From NCBI RefSeq assembly GCF_000003855.2, contig NW_003101682.1:3685632-3749631 (forward strand): 64,000 nt of DNA, given 5' to 3'. The DNA is from Blastomyces gilchristii SLH14081 (lineage: Eukaryota; Ascomycota; Eurotiomycetes; Onygenales; Ajellomycetaceae). The notes below the pieces were generated by a model that worked only from the letters and a program-made list of their open reading frames with translations, was not told the origin of the DNA and searched no databases. Positions 23,108 through 34,561 of this stretch are shown here, piece after piece (the stretch's first letter is position 1; each line of letters begins with the position of its first letter). Position numbers and translations under genes: made by a program.

Positions 23108-26100
23108 TGATCAATCATACATTCAAGAAGATCATCACTGAGTGAAAAAAGCAGTCTCAGACTGATTCTGTGACTGTGAAAAAGAATAAGAATAAAGATG
23201 AGAATAAAAGTATATCTGTATGAAAGTGCATTCACTGTAGAAGATATGAACATACTGTTAACAGATGTTTCATCTTACACTCTGATAAAAAGAAAAAGAA
23301 GATGAACAAGAAGAATGATGATAAGAAGAAAGAGAAGAAGAATGACTTGATAAGTTCTTAATCAGCAGTAAATACAGTAATTACAAAGATTAAGTTCTAT
23401 TTCTCTTTCACAGTCACTGAAAAATCATTCTCTAGATCTTGATATTTGAACATATGTGTAAGTCTGAATATGACTGATGAGCTTCATTTTTTTTCAAATA
23501 TTAAACCTTTTAATAGTAACATCTCTGTTGATTCTGCAACTGAGAAAACTGAGTTTGTTAAGAAGATTGAGACTGTCACTTTAAAGATTGAGAGTGATAA
23601 TGTTAACTTACAGAATATTCACTATATTTCTAATATTACAGTTAACCTGCTCTTATTTGCAAAGCTTAAAGATCAGAAATTCTGATTTATATTATCTTTC
23701 ACTATTCCCTCATTTTTCATTTACAGAGCTCTGAATAGTGTCATTTTTCATGCAGTTCAGATCACTCAGAACAACATATATAAGATTAATAAATGAGAGT
23801 TCAATGAGAATTTCAATCATCTGAATAAGATAGTCAAGTATATCACAATGTCTTATAAGTATGATTTTGACTGAAAAGTTGATCTTTCTGTGACTGTTAC
23901 TACTACTGTTAATAACATTGATTCTACAGTTCTGAATACAGGTCTCAAAAATACAAGAATATCAAAGACTCTTTTGAACTGATACTGTGATCTCAGTCAC
24001 ATTCACACTGATGCTATAATTATTATAGTCAAGAATTCTTATACTGAAGTCACTATTAAAGGTTCTAAGACTAAGTTCTTTTGTAAGGAATATGTCAAGA
24101 CAGATATGATATAAGATTATTCAAAAACACTGATGCCTAGATCTATTTAACTCATTGAGAAGGTTTATATTGACCTTATAGATAATGAATGTACATTGAA
24201 AGATCTCACTGATTATCTCTTAGAGTTTCATCAGAGAATTAAATACTGAATACTTATCATCTGTGATGTGACTCACTACTGTTAAGTATATTTTTTAAAG
24301 TTCAAGAATGAGACTATTCAATACTTTGAGATATGGCTCAGATTCATAAATAATCTCAGATATATAGCTTCTACTTTTCTACAGACTGATATTGATAGTG
24401 TGTTCTGATTCATATGTATACACACAGTTATAAATTCATATAATATTAAATGAGAATTAATAACATCTTATTTATCACATCAAGATAATATTTCTGAATG
24501 TGAGATTTGCACTATTATGAGATAGATTAGAGCTGCTCTTTTAAAAGATAATCTCTCTAAGAAGTTCTGAGCAGATGTTCTAGAGACAGTGATTATAATA
24601 ATTAATAATACTCTCATATCTACAGTTCTTTATAACTTGAAATTTTAATCCTCTACTGTAAAGACTTCTATAATTTCAAGTTCATATAAGATTTCTTGAT
24701 GTATACTTATAAACATCTCACTAAATGTGAGACATTTTCACTGATTGAGTGCAGAGATTTTTATTCACTTGCATGAATTTCAGAAGTCTGTGAATGAGCT
24801 TTCTTCATATACTGATTTCTATCATATCATTGAATTCAGTGACATATTAATATATTGTCTATGATATCTCAAATCTGAAAAAGATTATTGTCAGTAGTGA
24901 TGTGAGATTCTTAATTACTGAAAAACTGAAATCAGTTGTTATATCTGTAGCATTTATTAATCATGTCAGTGAACTGAAATCTGATATTCATCTAGTTAAT
25001 GATGAAGATGCTTCTAATATTAATAATCTGAATTCTACATAATTGCAGTCTGTGAAATTACTGACTACTTACACTCTGAGCTCTGTTACAGATAATCTTC
25101 TGAAGTTCTACAAGAATATCACATCTTAGTTAGAGAGAGTAGAAGATTATTGAAAAAGTTCATATAATATAAAATTACTGATCTGAAGAGATATAATATA
25201 TAAAGTTTAATCTCTAGATCTGATAATTTGAGAGATGAACTGATTACTTCAGACTGTTAAGTATTTCTTGAGAAAGATAGATCTGTGAACTCAAATACTA
25301 ATTCTGATAATATTCTTAGAAAATCATATTGAGTGATTTATAATAACTGACTTAAGAGAAGTTCTAGAGAAGAGACTTATACTTCTGTCATCACTGATAC
25401 TGTTAATTATATTCTTTTTACAATAGCAGTACTATGCAGTTGAACACTCTATCAAGTGAATATAGTGATGATATATCTGTATAAGTATCACACTAAGAAG
25501 GTCTATATAAGATAACTCACTGAATTTAAGACAGATTTACTAAAAACACTTATCTATATAATTGAGAGTAGTCTATACAGTCTGAACTCTGCAGTGAAGA
25601 TCTGATATAATTACTTAATAACTCTACTGAGTAATCTTGAATTTACAGTCAGTGTCTATAATTCAGCACTCTGATATTATATATTCAGATATCATCTCTA
25701 TGTAATAATCTATGTTGATAATTTTAACATTATATCTGAAGTTTCTGAGAATGCTGATTATTTAGTAAGTATACTCAGTGAGAAATTAAAAGTCAAGAAT
25801 CTATATTAACTGACTAAGTATTTAAGTATAAAAGTCAATTATTCAGACAAAGAAATTGATTTGATATATTATTAATATATTAAATATCTTATTAAAGATT
25901 TCTATCTTGATAATACAGCTATTATTAAAATATTAATAAAGAATGAATTCTGTATTAATAATTCCTCTATATTAGAGAAAGAGACTGATTTCACAATTCA
26001 ATGATATTAATATAATATAAGTTACTTATAATATCTTGTAGTTAAAACATGTTCTGATATTACTCATACTGTTTTACTACATATTTAATAGAACATTGAT

Positions 26101-26822
26101 TCAACATTTCAATGTTGAAAGACTCTATTATATATTATATATTATTTAAAAGAGATTATAAATCTGAGTATTTTCTATAGACACAGTTTATATAAGAGAT
26201 TTATTTCTATTAATTCTTCTATTCTCTCTGATTTCTCTGATGATTTCTATCTACTCTTCAGCTACTCAGATTCTGATTAGACCAGTCTTTTAAATAATGA
26301 TAGAAAATCAATATTCAGCTACATTTTTAAGCTTGCAGATAGTCTGATTTTATAGTATTCAGTAAAGCAATCTTGTATATCTCTAAGTTTCAATGAGACT
26401 GAATATATGACTCTTAGTAAGATAGTTCACAAAGTAATATAAATTTAAAACCTCATGATTGAGCTTAGCTTCATTACTACATCTCTGATACAGATTCTCA
26501 CTGATAATAAGAGTACTATAGATCTTATAAAGATAACAGTTATTACAGTCTGAAACAAGTATATTAATACATGTTTTCATTTTTCATATTAACAGTTAAA
26601 TCAGAAGATCATTGATTTAGAATATATTCTTATCACTCAGATAACAGTGAATAAACTCACTAAATTTCTAGACACTGTGATATTTATATAATTCATGATT
26701 TTACTAGATCTTACAGATGTAAAAGTTGGGAATATTTAATTTTACATTTGTATTTGATTTTAACAGACTATCTTGATGGTTTGAGTGTTTTTGTATGTAA
26801 TTCTTATTATCTTGAGAGAAGG
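23108..26822 (+). pseudogene. Degenerate copia-2 gag end and pol
   Basis: The gag zinc knuckle is at about 23220-23275 (CIHCRRYEHTVNRC, an intact CX2CX4HX4C). The protease/pre-integrase stretch at 23446-23685 reads ...NVNLQNIHYISNITVNLLLFAKL, as in copia polyproteins. Integrase lies at about 24150-24620 (YIDLIDNE, WILIICDVTHYCW, FLQTDIDSVFW and ISECEICTIMRWIRAALL). Reverse transcriptase is at about 25230-25780 with the YVDD box as IIYVDN near 25705-25725. RNase H should follow up to about 26740. Stops are frequent. Confidence 0.85.
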
Positions 26823-26932
26823 TGTTGGCCGTTACAGCTGTTGCGGTTAGTGATCCCACTAGATCACATGACCCATCACTATATTATGTTCTTGTAGATA
26901 GATCTATCAATACAACCTTCAACTATCCTACA
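26823..26932 (+). repeat. copia-2 3' LTR, CpG-intact
   Basis: 110 bp, preceded by the polypurine tract. Unlike the 5' LTR it keeps its CpG sites (GGCCGTTAC, GTTGCGGTT), so it is close to the original LTR sequence. It lies near the edge of the AT-rich block, about 290 bp from the stop codon of the next gene. Confidence 0.93.
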
Positions 26933-26937
26933 GAAGT

Positions 26938-26980
26938 TATATGGTGGAAGGATTAATAAGCCATATCATGTGACCTGACA
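26938..26980 (-). repeat. copia-1 right LTR, second part
   Basis: Completes the split LTR (TATATGGTGGAAGG...CCTGACA), followed by the ATAAA duplication at 26981-26985. Confidence 0.88.
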
Positions 26981-26985
26981 ATAAA

Positions 26986-27223
26986 TCGGTTATATACAAA
27001 ACAAAGCTTCTAGCTCATTAGAGACGACGAGTGTCATTAAATACACGGAATTCGTCGCTTTGACAAGAGTGGAGCGGAGCAGGGAGCGCTGTCGGAGGAG
27101 TGTAACGCCGGGCAAAATAAGAGTTTTAAAAAGAAGTGATAAGGGAAAGGTGTCGCAGGGGGTTGGTTATGTCAGATTTGATTACCATCCTCTTGGAGTA
27201 GTTTATTTAGATACCGAAAAATT
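26986..27223. other. Unique flank between copia-1 and the AT-hook gene 3' end
   Basis: Normal-composition DNA with CpG present. It presumably holds the 3' untranslated end of the minus-strand gene at 27224. Before insertion this sequence would have been continuous with 2190. Confidence 0.6.
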
Positions 27224-28658
27224 TCACCCATTGTAATTGTCTTTGTTTGTCGATGTAGATGGTTGTGATGTCGATTGTGCGCTGTTGTCAACAAGAGGGA
27301 AATTGTTTGTTCCCGGCAGACTGCGGGGAGCTTTATCGGCGAATACTGTTTTGTTTACGCCAAAAGTGGATCGTTAGAAATTGTACGCTGCCCTCAATAA
27401 TATATATAGGTGTAGATCTCTTGAAGAGTAAAGGGAAGACCGGCAAAAAGATTCACAGTAAACGCTTACCTCGCTCATATAGTGCGTAACTGGTGTAAAG
27501 CAAAATTGGGAGTGCGACCACTGCCGATGTCCATCTGCAAGAAAGTAAATAAATGAGAATTGTTGGTTATAAAGCGGAATGGGGATGATTTGTTCCTAAA
27601 GGGAATCCTGTAAGCCCCTACCTTCGTGCAAGGCTTTTATACTGCTTCGTATTTCTGATATCCTGCGGCTTAACACCTGGAGCTGGTTCCGGTCTCTGCG
27701 GTTTTACCCGCTGTGTCTCTCTGCGGGCGGAGGCAGCCTGTGCTAACTGTGGTCTGATGGCGGGTGGATGAGGGGGCGGCTGTCGAGGGCCGGAAGGTGA
27801 GGCCTTCTTGGATGCCAGGGTAGCCATGTCTGTAGTTATAGCTTGGCCTGAAGATTCGATGGGCCTTGGCGCTGAGGCCTTCTTAATCTTATCTTCTATG
27901 AAAGTTGCCTTTCTTGTTGGTTTACTGCTGCTGGCCGCCAAAGCTGTAAGGATTTTGGAACCTTGCACCGTAGCAACAGTGGCGTCAACGGGGTGTGCGG
28001 GAGGAGGTGGTGTCTGCTCCGCCACTCTTTTTGGCTCAATTGTTCTCTCCCTGCCTCTAGCCGATTGAGCAGGAGGTTCAGATATCTCTCCCGCGGCCTG
28101 AACGGAGTTTCTAGCCTCTGGCTGCCTCCTTCCAGTAGCCTCCTGCTTCCCAGCTAACTCCGTAGTTTCGGAGTGGGAAATCGACTTGGATTCTGCGGAC
28201 GGCGTTCGCGGCGCAGGTGGCTGTTCGGCAGCTGGATTGGATGCGGAGGTTCTAAGCCTGGATTTCACGCCCACCTGGTCGCTCTTTGCCCTGCTATTAT
28301 TACCTGGTATTTGCGATGGCGCGGAGGGAGGCTTCGGTAGTCCTTGCGCGGGGTCAGGAGCCGTGACGGATGATTTCTTTTGTCGAGTGGGAGCGCTTTT
28401 CTTCTTCGCTGCTGGTTTCCGATCGATTGGTGCACTGGATGCGGGTTTGGGGTCGGATGCTGGCGGTGAATTGGCTTTGGGCGAGGATTTGCGGGTAGTT
28501 CGCGTGGTGGATGGGGTTGACTTCTTGGTTGTGCTTGTGCCTGTGCTTGTGGTTGTAGTTGTCGACTCAGAGGTTGCGGTGGATGTTTTGGTTGCGGCGG
28601 CGACGGCTTTCTTCGGCCGGCCACGCTTTTTGGCGACAGTGTCTGGAGTGCTGGACAT
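27224..28658 (-). CDS. Basic AT-hook protein with one C-terminal transmembrane segment; unnamed conserved fungal protein
   Basis: Three-exon model on the minus strand: 28658-27622, 27534-27470, 27345-27224, giving about 407 aa. Start is ATG at 28658 (MSSTPDTVAKKRGRPKK); the upstream extension would need a GTG. Donors GTAGGG and GTAAGC and acceptors TTGCAG and AACAG keep frame across 87- and 124-bp introns. Exon 1 is Ser/Thr/Pro/Ala/Lys-rich and disordered, with an AT-hook core RGRPKK at residues 12-17. Its end (IRNTKQYKSLARR) joins exon 2 to give WTSAVVALPILLYTSYALYER, best read as WTSAVVALPILLYTSYA plus LYER: a single hydrophobic helix followed by a charged turn. Exon 3 adds a short polar tail ending NYNG. 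An AT-hook-like motif plus a tail membrane segment suggests either an inner nuclear membrane DNA tether or an organelle membrane protein with a basic arm. Function unknown. Confidence 0.75.
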
Positions 28659-30217
28659 GAGTCTGGATATATCTAAATACTGCACTCGATTCCTATTTGT
28701 TATTTTCGCATTTATCTATTCTATAAACGAGATTAAACATAGGAATAAAAATATAGAGCCAAAAAAAATAGGAATGCAAGCACTTTTTCATGAAACGCGA
28801 GAATAACCCTCCCCCCTGTAATTACATAGTCACAGCGTCCAGCCAATTCTGCCTACTGTCAATATGTTCCTGCGCTAAATCCCCAGACCAAGAAACTTCA
28901 AGGCAATTTAATCCGCACGCGCGTTCGGCAGACGCGATATGGCGGCGGCCCAGGGAGACTAATTAACAGGCTACCGCGCCCGCAATTTTTGGTGTCGGTT
29001 CGGGCGATTGCCCCAGCTACCGAGAGCTACGACATACACTGGGCATAAAGATAGCAAATGAAGAAAAGGCCCTATTGTCAGAAACTCGAAACAACCGTGG
29101 TGGATAGAGCAAAAGGCTCCAGTGTACGGAGTAGGTAATTGATATGTTAGGGCTTACGACCAAAACGGAAACCCTAGCCTTAAGCTGATAGCAGGATATT
29201 TCCAGCAGAAGCTACATGAACAGCTTGTGCTGCATCCAGCCTTCTATTGATAAATGATGTGACTTGATTTTCATGAGTGAAATGGGAATTCACATAATAG
29301 TTAGGTGGACTTAACAAGAACAGGTTTATTCACCATTATAGTGTCTTAAAAACGATGGAATCATGGCCGCTTCCATACGCACGCCTCTCTTCCCAGCTCA
29401 ACAAAATGAATAGTATAATGTGGGGTTATTATTTACATCCTTATCCATACCTGACTATAGTGGAGGTAATAGAGTATGGTACATGAATGAGAGAAGTAAC
29501 TAAGGGTAGGATGAATAAAATAAAGGGCCGCGCGGACTTGTAAATTCACCGCCATACAGCGCAAGGTCAAAAACAGCCCACGTCAAAATTCAAGCTTGTA
29601 AAGCATATGCACAGGGTAGAAGGATACGAGAAGCAAAACAATAAAACTCCAAAACAACTTGAATCACCGCCAGCAGTGCCTTCATGTTTGTACCTCATTC
29701 CACGATAATGTACGCTTCCCAGGCTCTATATTTATTCCCTGAGGCATCAAGCTTGATGAATTGGAAAAAAAAAAGAAAGAAAGAGAGAAAGAAAGAAAAG
29801 AAAAGAAAAGGAAAAGGAAAAACAAAAGAAAAACTCCAAGATTGAGTGAACCTTAGTCCCTCTTGCACCACCTCTGTCTGTCTCGTAAGGAAATTCGTTT
29901 CCATAAACAGTCCGGACATGGAATAAAAGAAAGGGAGACTTCAAACAAAACTCCAACTAACTCCAAAATCATGCAAAAGCAATTCATCGACTTTTCCCAG
30001 TTCTGTTGTATTGTACAGTCATAATATGGGGTTTCTCCCTATCATTTCCCTTTACTCTCGATGGTTATTTTCCGGGGAGGTACGATAAAAATGACCTTTC
30101 CCGGCGTGACGAGATATAAAGACGTAGGGTAGATTGACATGTAAACAATGAAGTAATGAGGAACGAGAGCAATATGAAAAGCATATCGGCATTTGCCCCT
30201 TTGTTTCAGAGCGGAGT
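28659..30217. other. Intergenic, 1.56 kb, no gene seen
   Basis: Holds the promoter side of the AT-hook gene and the 3' side of the gene ending at 30218, both on the minus strand. A purine-rich GAAAGA/AAAAGG tract lies at 29764-29835. Open frames here are short and lack conserved features. Confidence 0.55.
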
Positions 30218-33200
30218 CTATTCCTGTCCGACCTGGGAAGTGGTGGGAGCAGCATCTTTCTTCTCAGCGGAATCTTCCATTCCACCAGCAACAGCATCAT
30301 TCACCATTTTTCTCGCGGCTGGAGTAATGGATTCGAGACAAGTCTGGCGTGCAGCTCGTTTGCGCCGCTGACGAGGCTGTGTGGTCTCACGAGTTGCAGC
30401 GGTCGCTGCAATAGCAGCCGCCCGCCTCGATGGGCGACCGGGGCCACGGGTTGCGAGCAAGGCAGGGTTGGAATCCACCTCCATGGATTCTGCATCTGCA
30501 TCTGCAGGACTTCCACTTCCACTTCCACTTCCGTTGCCTACGCTGCTCGTCTCGGGAATTGGCGCATCTATGTTTAGGCGACGCTTTTTGTTTCGGGTCG
30601 TTTTACTCACGTTGTCCTTAGGTTCGTCATCATCCTCCCTTTTCGGATCAGCGCTTTCCAAGGATTGACTAGCAGCAGCCCGCTTCCGCGATGCTCTCAC
30701 TCTCTTGCTTGTTCCAGTAGATGTACCGGATGGTTTCGCGGGCGTTTTCATCTTGCTAATTTCGTTTACATCACTTGCACTTGCAGCTGCCCCCTGAGCA
30801 GTGTAAATTTCATCATATTTCTCAATAGCATGCTGAATATCTTCCAGCGATGTGGAACGGTCAATAACGATACCTCGCATACGAGCTGCGCGGAAAATCT
30901 TGACTTTTGCCGTTTCCAGCGCAACATCCTCTGCGACGAATGGGCCCTCTAGATCCTCGGGAAGGTTTGGCTTGCGGCCTTGGGGAGGATAGCCAAATAC
31001 ATCGTCCAGTTCGATCTGGATAAGGGACTTTATCTGGGGAGGGGATGGGGCAATACGTGGGTTATTGAATGAATCCCTTGGTCGGACCCATGCGTAGGTG
31101 GTTGGAACAATAACATTTTCTTCGTTATGTTGGTTGCCGCGCCCGGTATGGACCCAGCCATCACCGTCAGTCCAAGGGCGGGGGAGGTAGGAATGGGACA
31201 AGACACATGGGTCAAGAAACTTCTGGTCCGTGATAGAAGTAGGCCATTTGGGGGTATCATGCTCAACAACTTCATCAGAAACGTATCCTTCCACCATAGC
31301 TGGCTGTCCAAAGTTCGTTTGTTCACCAATGTTGTTTTGCTGTGCGGATGAGATGGCGATGGCAGCAGCCACGTCTGCAGAGGCACCGGTGTCCTTAACC
31401 ACACCATTAGCGGAATTAGCTTGACTAGATGCGTCAACTGCAAAATCTTCAGCAGGGGTGGCGGGCGTAGCAACGTCAGTCTCCAACGAAAGAACATTGG
31501 CAACGGAAGGGGTAGGCTGCGAAGAAAAGGGACTTTCGCCTGGGACCGTCTCTTCACTTGTTCGCGTGGACTGGGTTTTCAGGGATTTCTCAGCAGCAGC
31601 ATTGTTCAAAGCGGTTGCCAACTGTTCAGCGTACCAATCCCGACGAACCCGGTGGAGATCGATTTCCAATGTTGGTTTGAAATCGGGTTTTGAAGCAGCA
31701 GTTGCTAGATCAAGGAATTGCTCCATGATAGCGTCTGTTTCTGGGGACAAGGCTCGCGATGAAGGAGAAGGTGCTGAAGCATCTAAAGGAGACATCGTTG
31801 TTGTGGACGTGCATAAGCGCCTTGGTTGCTGGTCGGGCACACGGAGCCCAGATGCACCTGTGTCAGTCACACTTTGGAGACTGACTGCCGCTGCGATCTC
31901 ATCAATGGAGCGCACGGTCATCGATCTGTTTGACGACGCAGGAGCCATATTTCCAGCTTCAACGGCGTCAGAGGCTGCCTTGTTCGTAGTGTTCGTAGCG
32001 TCTATGTCACCTTTTGCACCATTAGACTCCTTGATGGCGCTTGCGACAGAATTCTCTTTAGCCTGAGTAGAGTGAAGTTCAATCTTTTTCGAGGTTTTTG
32101 GAGCCCGGGCCCTGGTGCCTGATCTCGCCTGCGAGCTCAGTTGCGCCTCTATGGCCCTAAGCGTGGGCTTTCTGATGCGGGTCGATTGACGGGGAGGCAT
32201 TTTGGAAGATATTTTGATTTCGGGAACAGTTTTGTTCCGACTTTCGAAAGATACAGACGTTGTGTTCGTGGGAGTGCTTTCTGGGAGGAAGTGGCCCGAA
32301 GAGTAAGGACAGGATGAGAGGGATGAGGAAGTAGACGGGCGGCGCTGGGGACCGTCAAGATGATTCTCCAAAGCCCTAGCATCCATTGATTGTTGTTTGT
32401 CATTGACACATTGTGGTGAATGGGATGCCTTGGGGCTGTGGTAGCTTGACAATCCGCTAAATGCCGCATATTCACTATCCAACCCCAAGGAAAATTCACA
32501 AGAGTTGATTTGTGCAACAATGACACGCACAGCCTTTGTCACATCAGGATCGTTTGATAGTATCGCAAACGCCTCTGTGAATCTCGGGGAACGAGAGGAT
32601 TCCATATCAAGGACCTTAATCAGGGCATCTGTAGATGCTTGGTATTCCGATTGTAACTCTGGGTAAGTAAGCGTCGCAAGGACATCTACCACAAGTTTCC
32701 CTGTAGCAGCAGTGTCAGCATCTATACAATGATTATCAGCCATTGTGCCAAATAATCTGTCTCCAAATCCTGGTTTGAAGCTCTGCAATTTGGCTAGCCT
32801 TGGTGCAATTCTTCTTGCCTCCAAATCCATCTGGCAATGAAAGGATTTGGTAGAAAAGGAATCCACCGAAGGGCTTCGTTCTTCAGGAAGACGTTCTATA
32901 CCCATTGTTGTTTGGCTCTCGTCTTCGTGCTTGCTAGTATACTCTATAAGGATTGAAAATAAAAATTAGACAAACGCCCTCACGCCACGAGCGGAGAGAT
33001 ATTTTACTTACCATGAAACTTGCATGTATCGGAACAATGAACCCCACTAACAAGATACAAAATATCATCATTCCGTACCCGGCTTCGACGGCGCCTCGGT
33101 CTTTGAGATACGTTACTTGTTGGTGAATTCTGCTCTGAGTCTGGGACCCACGGGTACGTAGATTGACATTTCTTGGTGCTGTCGATTTTTTGAGCAAGCC

Positions 33201-33728
33201 AAATTGCGACAGCAATTGGATTATTGTCCCAAGGATAATTTACAAGACTGAATAAATCCGATTTCGATGCAATTGCGGATTGTATATCACGCTCCTTAGC
33301 CAGGGCGCCACTATGGCGGCCTGCAACACGGCTAAGTGAGGAGGAAAAAGAAGGCCCAGTTGATGGACGGCTCTGCGTTTCCTTCCGGGAAGCAGAAAAT
33401 ACATTAGCATCCCCACTTTCCCGAACACTGCTAGAGTGTTGAGAATTGTAGTTATTAGTCCTTGGACGCTTTGCTGAGCGAGGACAATCGGATTGAGTTG
33501 AGGAATACGATGTGTGCGACGAAGGAGAATTCCGTGAGAAGCTCGAAGAATCGGTCTCGTCCTCCACCAACGTTACTACAGGCCGCTCCACAACCAGCGG
33601 CTGGGCATGGTTATATGCCTACCATCAATACCAGGATGTTAGATCAACAGGGAGCTCAGAAAATGAGCATGATGGCCAAAGACAGTTAAGAGTTGGTCAA
33701 ATACCAGAATAGTCCCTCCCATAATCAT
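30218..33728 (-). CDS. Large low-complexity nuclear protein with basic/AT-hook-like motifs, unnamed
   Basis: Three-exon model: 33728-33705, 33618-33012, 32943-30218, about 1118 aa. The exon 2-3 junction is strong: CATG|GTAAGT donor, CTTATAG acceptor, 68-bp intron, frame kept into the long exon. The first exon (eight codons, MIMGGTIL) uses a weak GTATTT donor with a CTAAC branch-like site, so the start is less sure. The body is rich in Ser, Pro, Ala and charged residues. Folded-looking segments are near the start of exon 3 (MDLEARRIAPRLAKLQSF, ATLTYPELQSEYQ) and mid-protein (YLPRPWTDGDGWVHTG, AWVRPRDSFNNPRIAPSP, IQIELDDVFGYPPQ). Basic nuclear-localisation clusters (KRVRASRKRAA, RNKKRRLN) and an AT-hook-like RGPGRPSRRAA lie toward the C terminus. 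Divergent from SWP1. I do not recognise the family. Confidence 0.7.
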
Positions 33729-34561
33729 TACGAACTGCGATATATGAGGCCTGAAAGAACAGAGTAAGATGTCAGAGAAATCCCAAAGCAGATAAATATA
33801 TATAACACAAAACAAAATGGATCTGGATTGGGGCATTCATGTGCCATATCTAGAGTTGTTTCAAAATCTTCACTGGAAAGGTGGGCTATTGACTTGTTGA
33901 GGTTCAGTCACTACTCACCTCTTAGATAGCTCTTCCGATCAGCCAGCGGAGGTCAAAGAACAATGAAACATAGACTAGGAAAATCGCGAGTTACTTGCTA
34001 TTCTGTTTGCCTGTTTTGCCTGTTAAATAAAGCTCACACCGCTTCGTTTGGTGGAGATGGGAGACTGCGGGAAAGTCCAGTTGCAGCCACAACCCTAAAG
34101 AATTGACGAAGGGACGAGGAGTGCAGAGCTCACAACTTTCCAAGGCATTTACGGTAAAGTGCATGTCAAGGACAAGAGAAGGCTTTTGTAGAGCACAGCA
34201 GTTGTATGGCGGAGATGTGGTAGTGAAGTGCAGAGTGCAGGCCGCAGCCAAATACTGTGATGTCTTCCGCGCATCTCTGGGAGAAAACAATTAGGGCTTG
34301 CGGCCCTACGTGACTTGTGCTAGGGTTAGCTCGGCGCTAGGCCAGATGCATCGACAGTGGCCAGCTTTCCAGTCCAACGGCCAAAGGACAGACTGCGCTA
34401 TTACAAACAACAGCTAAACTACAAATCCAATAACCAATACTGACCGCTAGGGTGGCATTGATCGCTCTCAATTGCGGTGGTTTCATACTTTGAACTGCCA
34501 TCCAGAAAATCTTGTTAGAGAAAGACTCCCTCTTTCTCTGAAATCCTCTCACCTCTCGAGG
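33729..34561. promoter_or_regulatory. Divergent promoter region between the nuclear protein gene and SWP1
   Basis: About 830 bp between two outward-facing start codons. It must carry both promoters and 5' leaders. No TATA box or transcription-factor site can be assigned with confidence. Short open frames in it look random. Confidence 0.5.

Larger units (their letters stand above)
15902..26932 (+). mobile_element. Second Ty1/copia retrotransposon (copia-2), nested in the copia-1 LTR
   Basis: 110-bp LTRs at 15902-16011 and 26823-26932 (TGTTG...CTACA) with perfect GAAGT duplications. The primer site GGTTATAG starts at 16012, directly after the 5' LTR; the polypurine tract GAGAGAAGG ends directly before the 3' LTR. 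Order gag, CCHC knuckle, protease/pre-integrase, integrase, reverse transcriptase is the copia order. The two LTRs differ at seven positions by my count, every one a C-to-T or G-to-A change in the 5' copy. An hAT transposon splits the gag region. Confidence 0.93.
2191..26980 (-). mobile_element. Outer Ty1/copia LTR retrotransposon (copia-1), minus strand, host of a nested stack
   Basis: The left LTR (2191-2286) and right LTR (15849-15901 plus 26938-26980) are near-identical 96-bp direct repeats, read on the plus strand as TGTG...CTGACA, flanked by ATAAA on both sides (2186-2190, 26981-26985). The sense strand is minus. A G-rich polypurine tract (AAGTGGGGG as complement of 2287-2295) abuts the left LTR. 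The primer site just inside the right LTR reads GATTATGAG on the minus strand, which fits the anticodon loop of initiator tRNA-Met as in the half-tRNA priming known for copia. Copia RNase H and reverse transcriptase remnants read on the minus strand. All frames are broken. Removing the nested elements (solo LTR, MITE, gypsy-1, copia-2) leaves a copia-sized body. Confidence 0.88.

Noticed and set aside
27259..27489. 76-codon plus-strand frame
   Set aside because: Antisense to exons 2 and 3 and intron 2 of the minus-strand AT-hook gene, whose spliced frame is better supported.
28186..28806. 206-codon plus-strand frame
   Set aside because: Antisense shadow of the low-complexity exon 1 of the AT-hook gene.
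31458..32066. 202-codon plus-strand frame
   Set aside because: Antisense to the long exon of the nuclear protein gene; no family features.
33991..34290. 99-codon minus-strand frame between the divergent genes
   Set aside because: No splice, domain or codon evidence; it lies in the shared promoter region.
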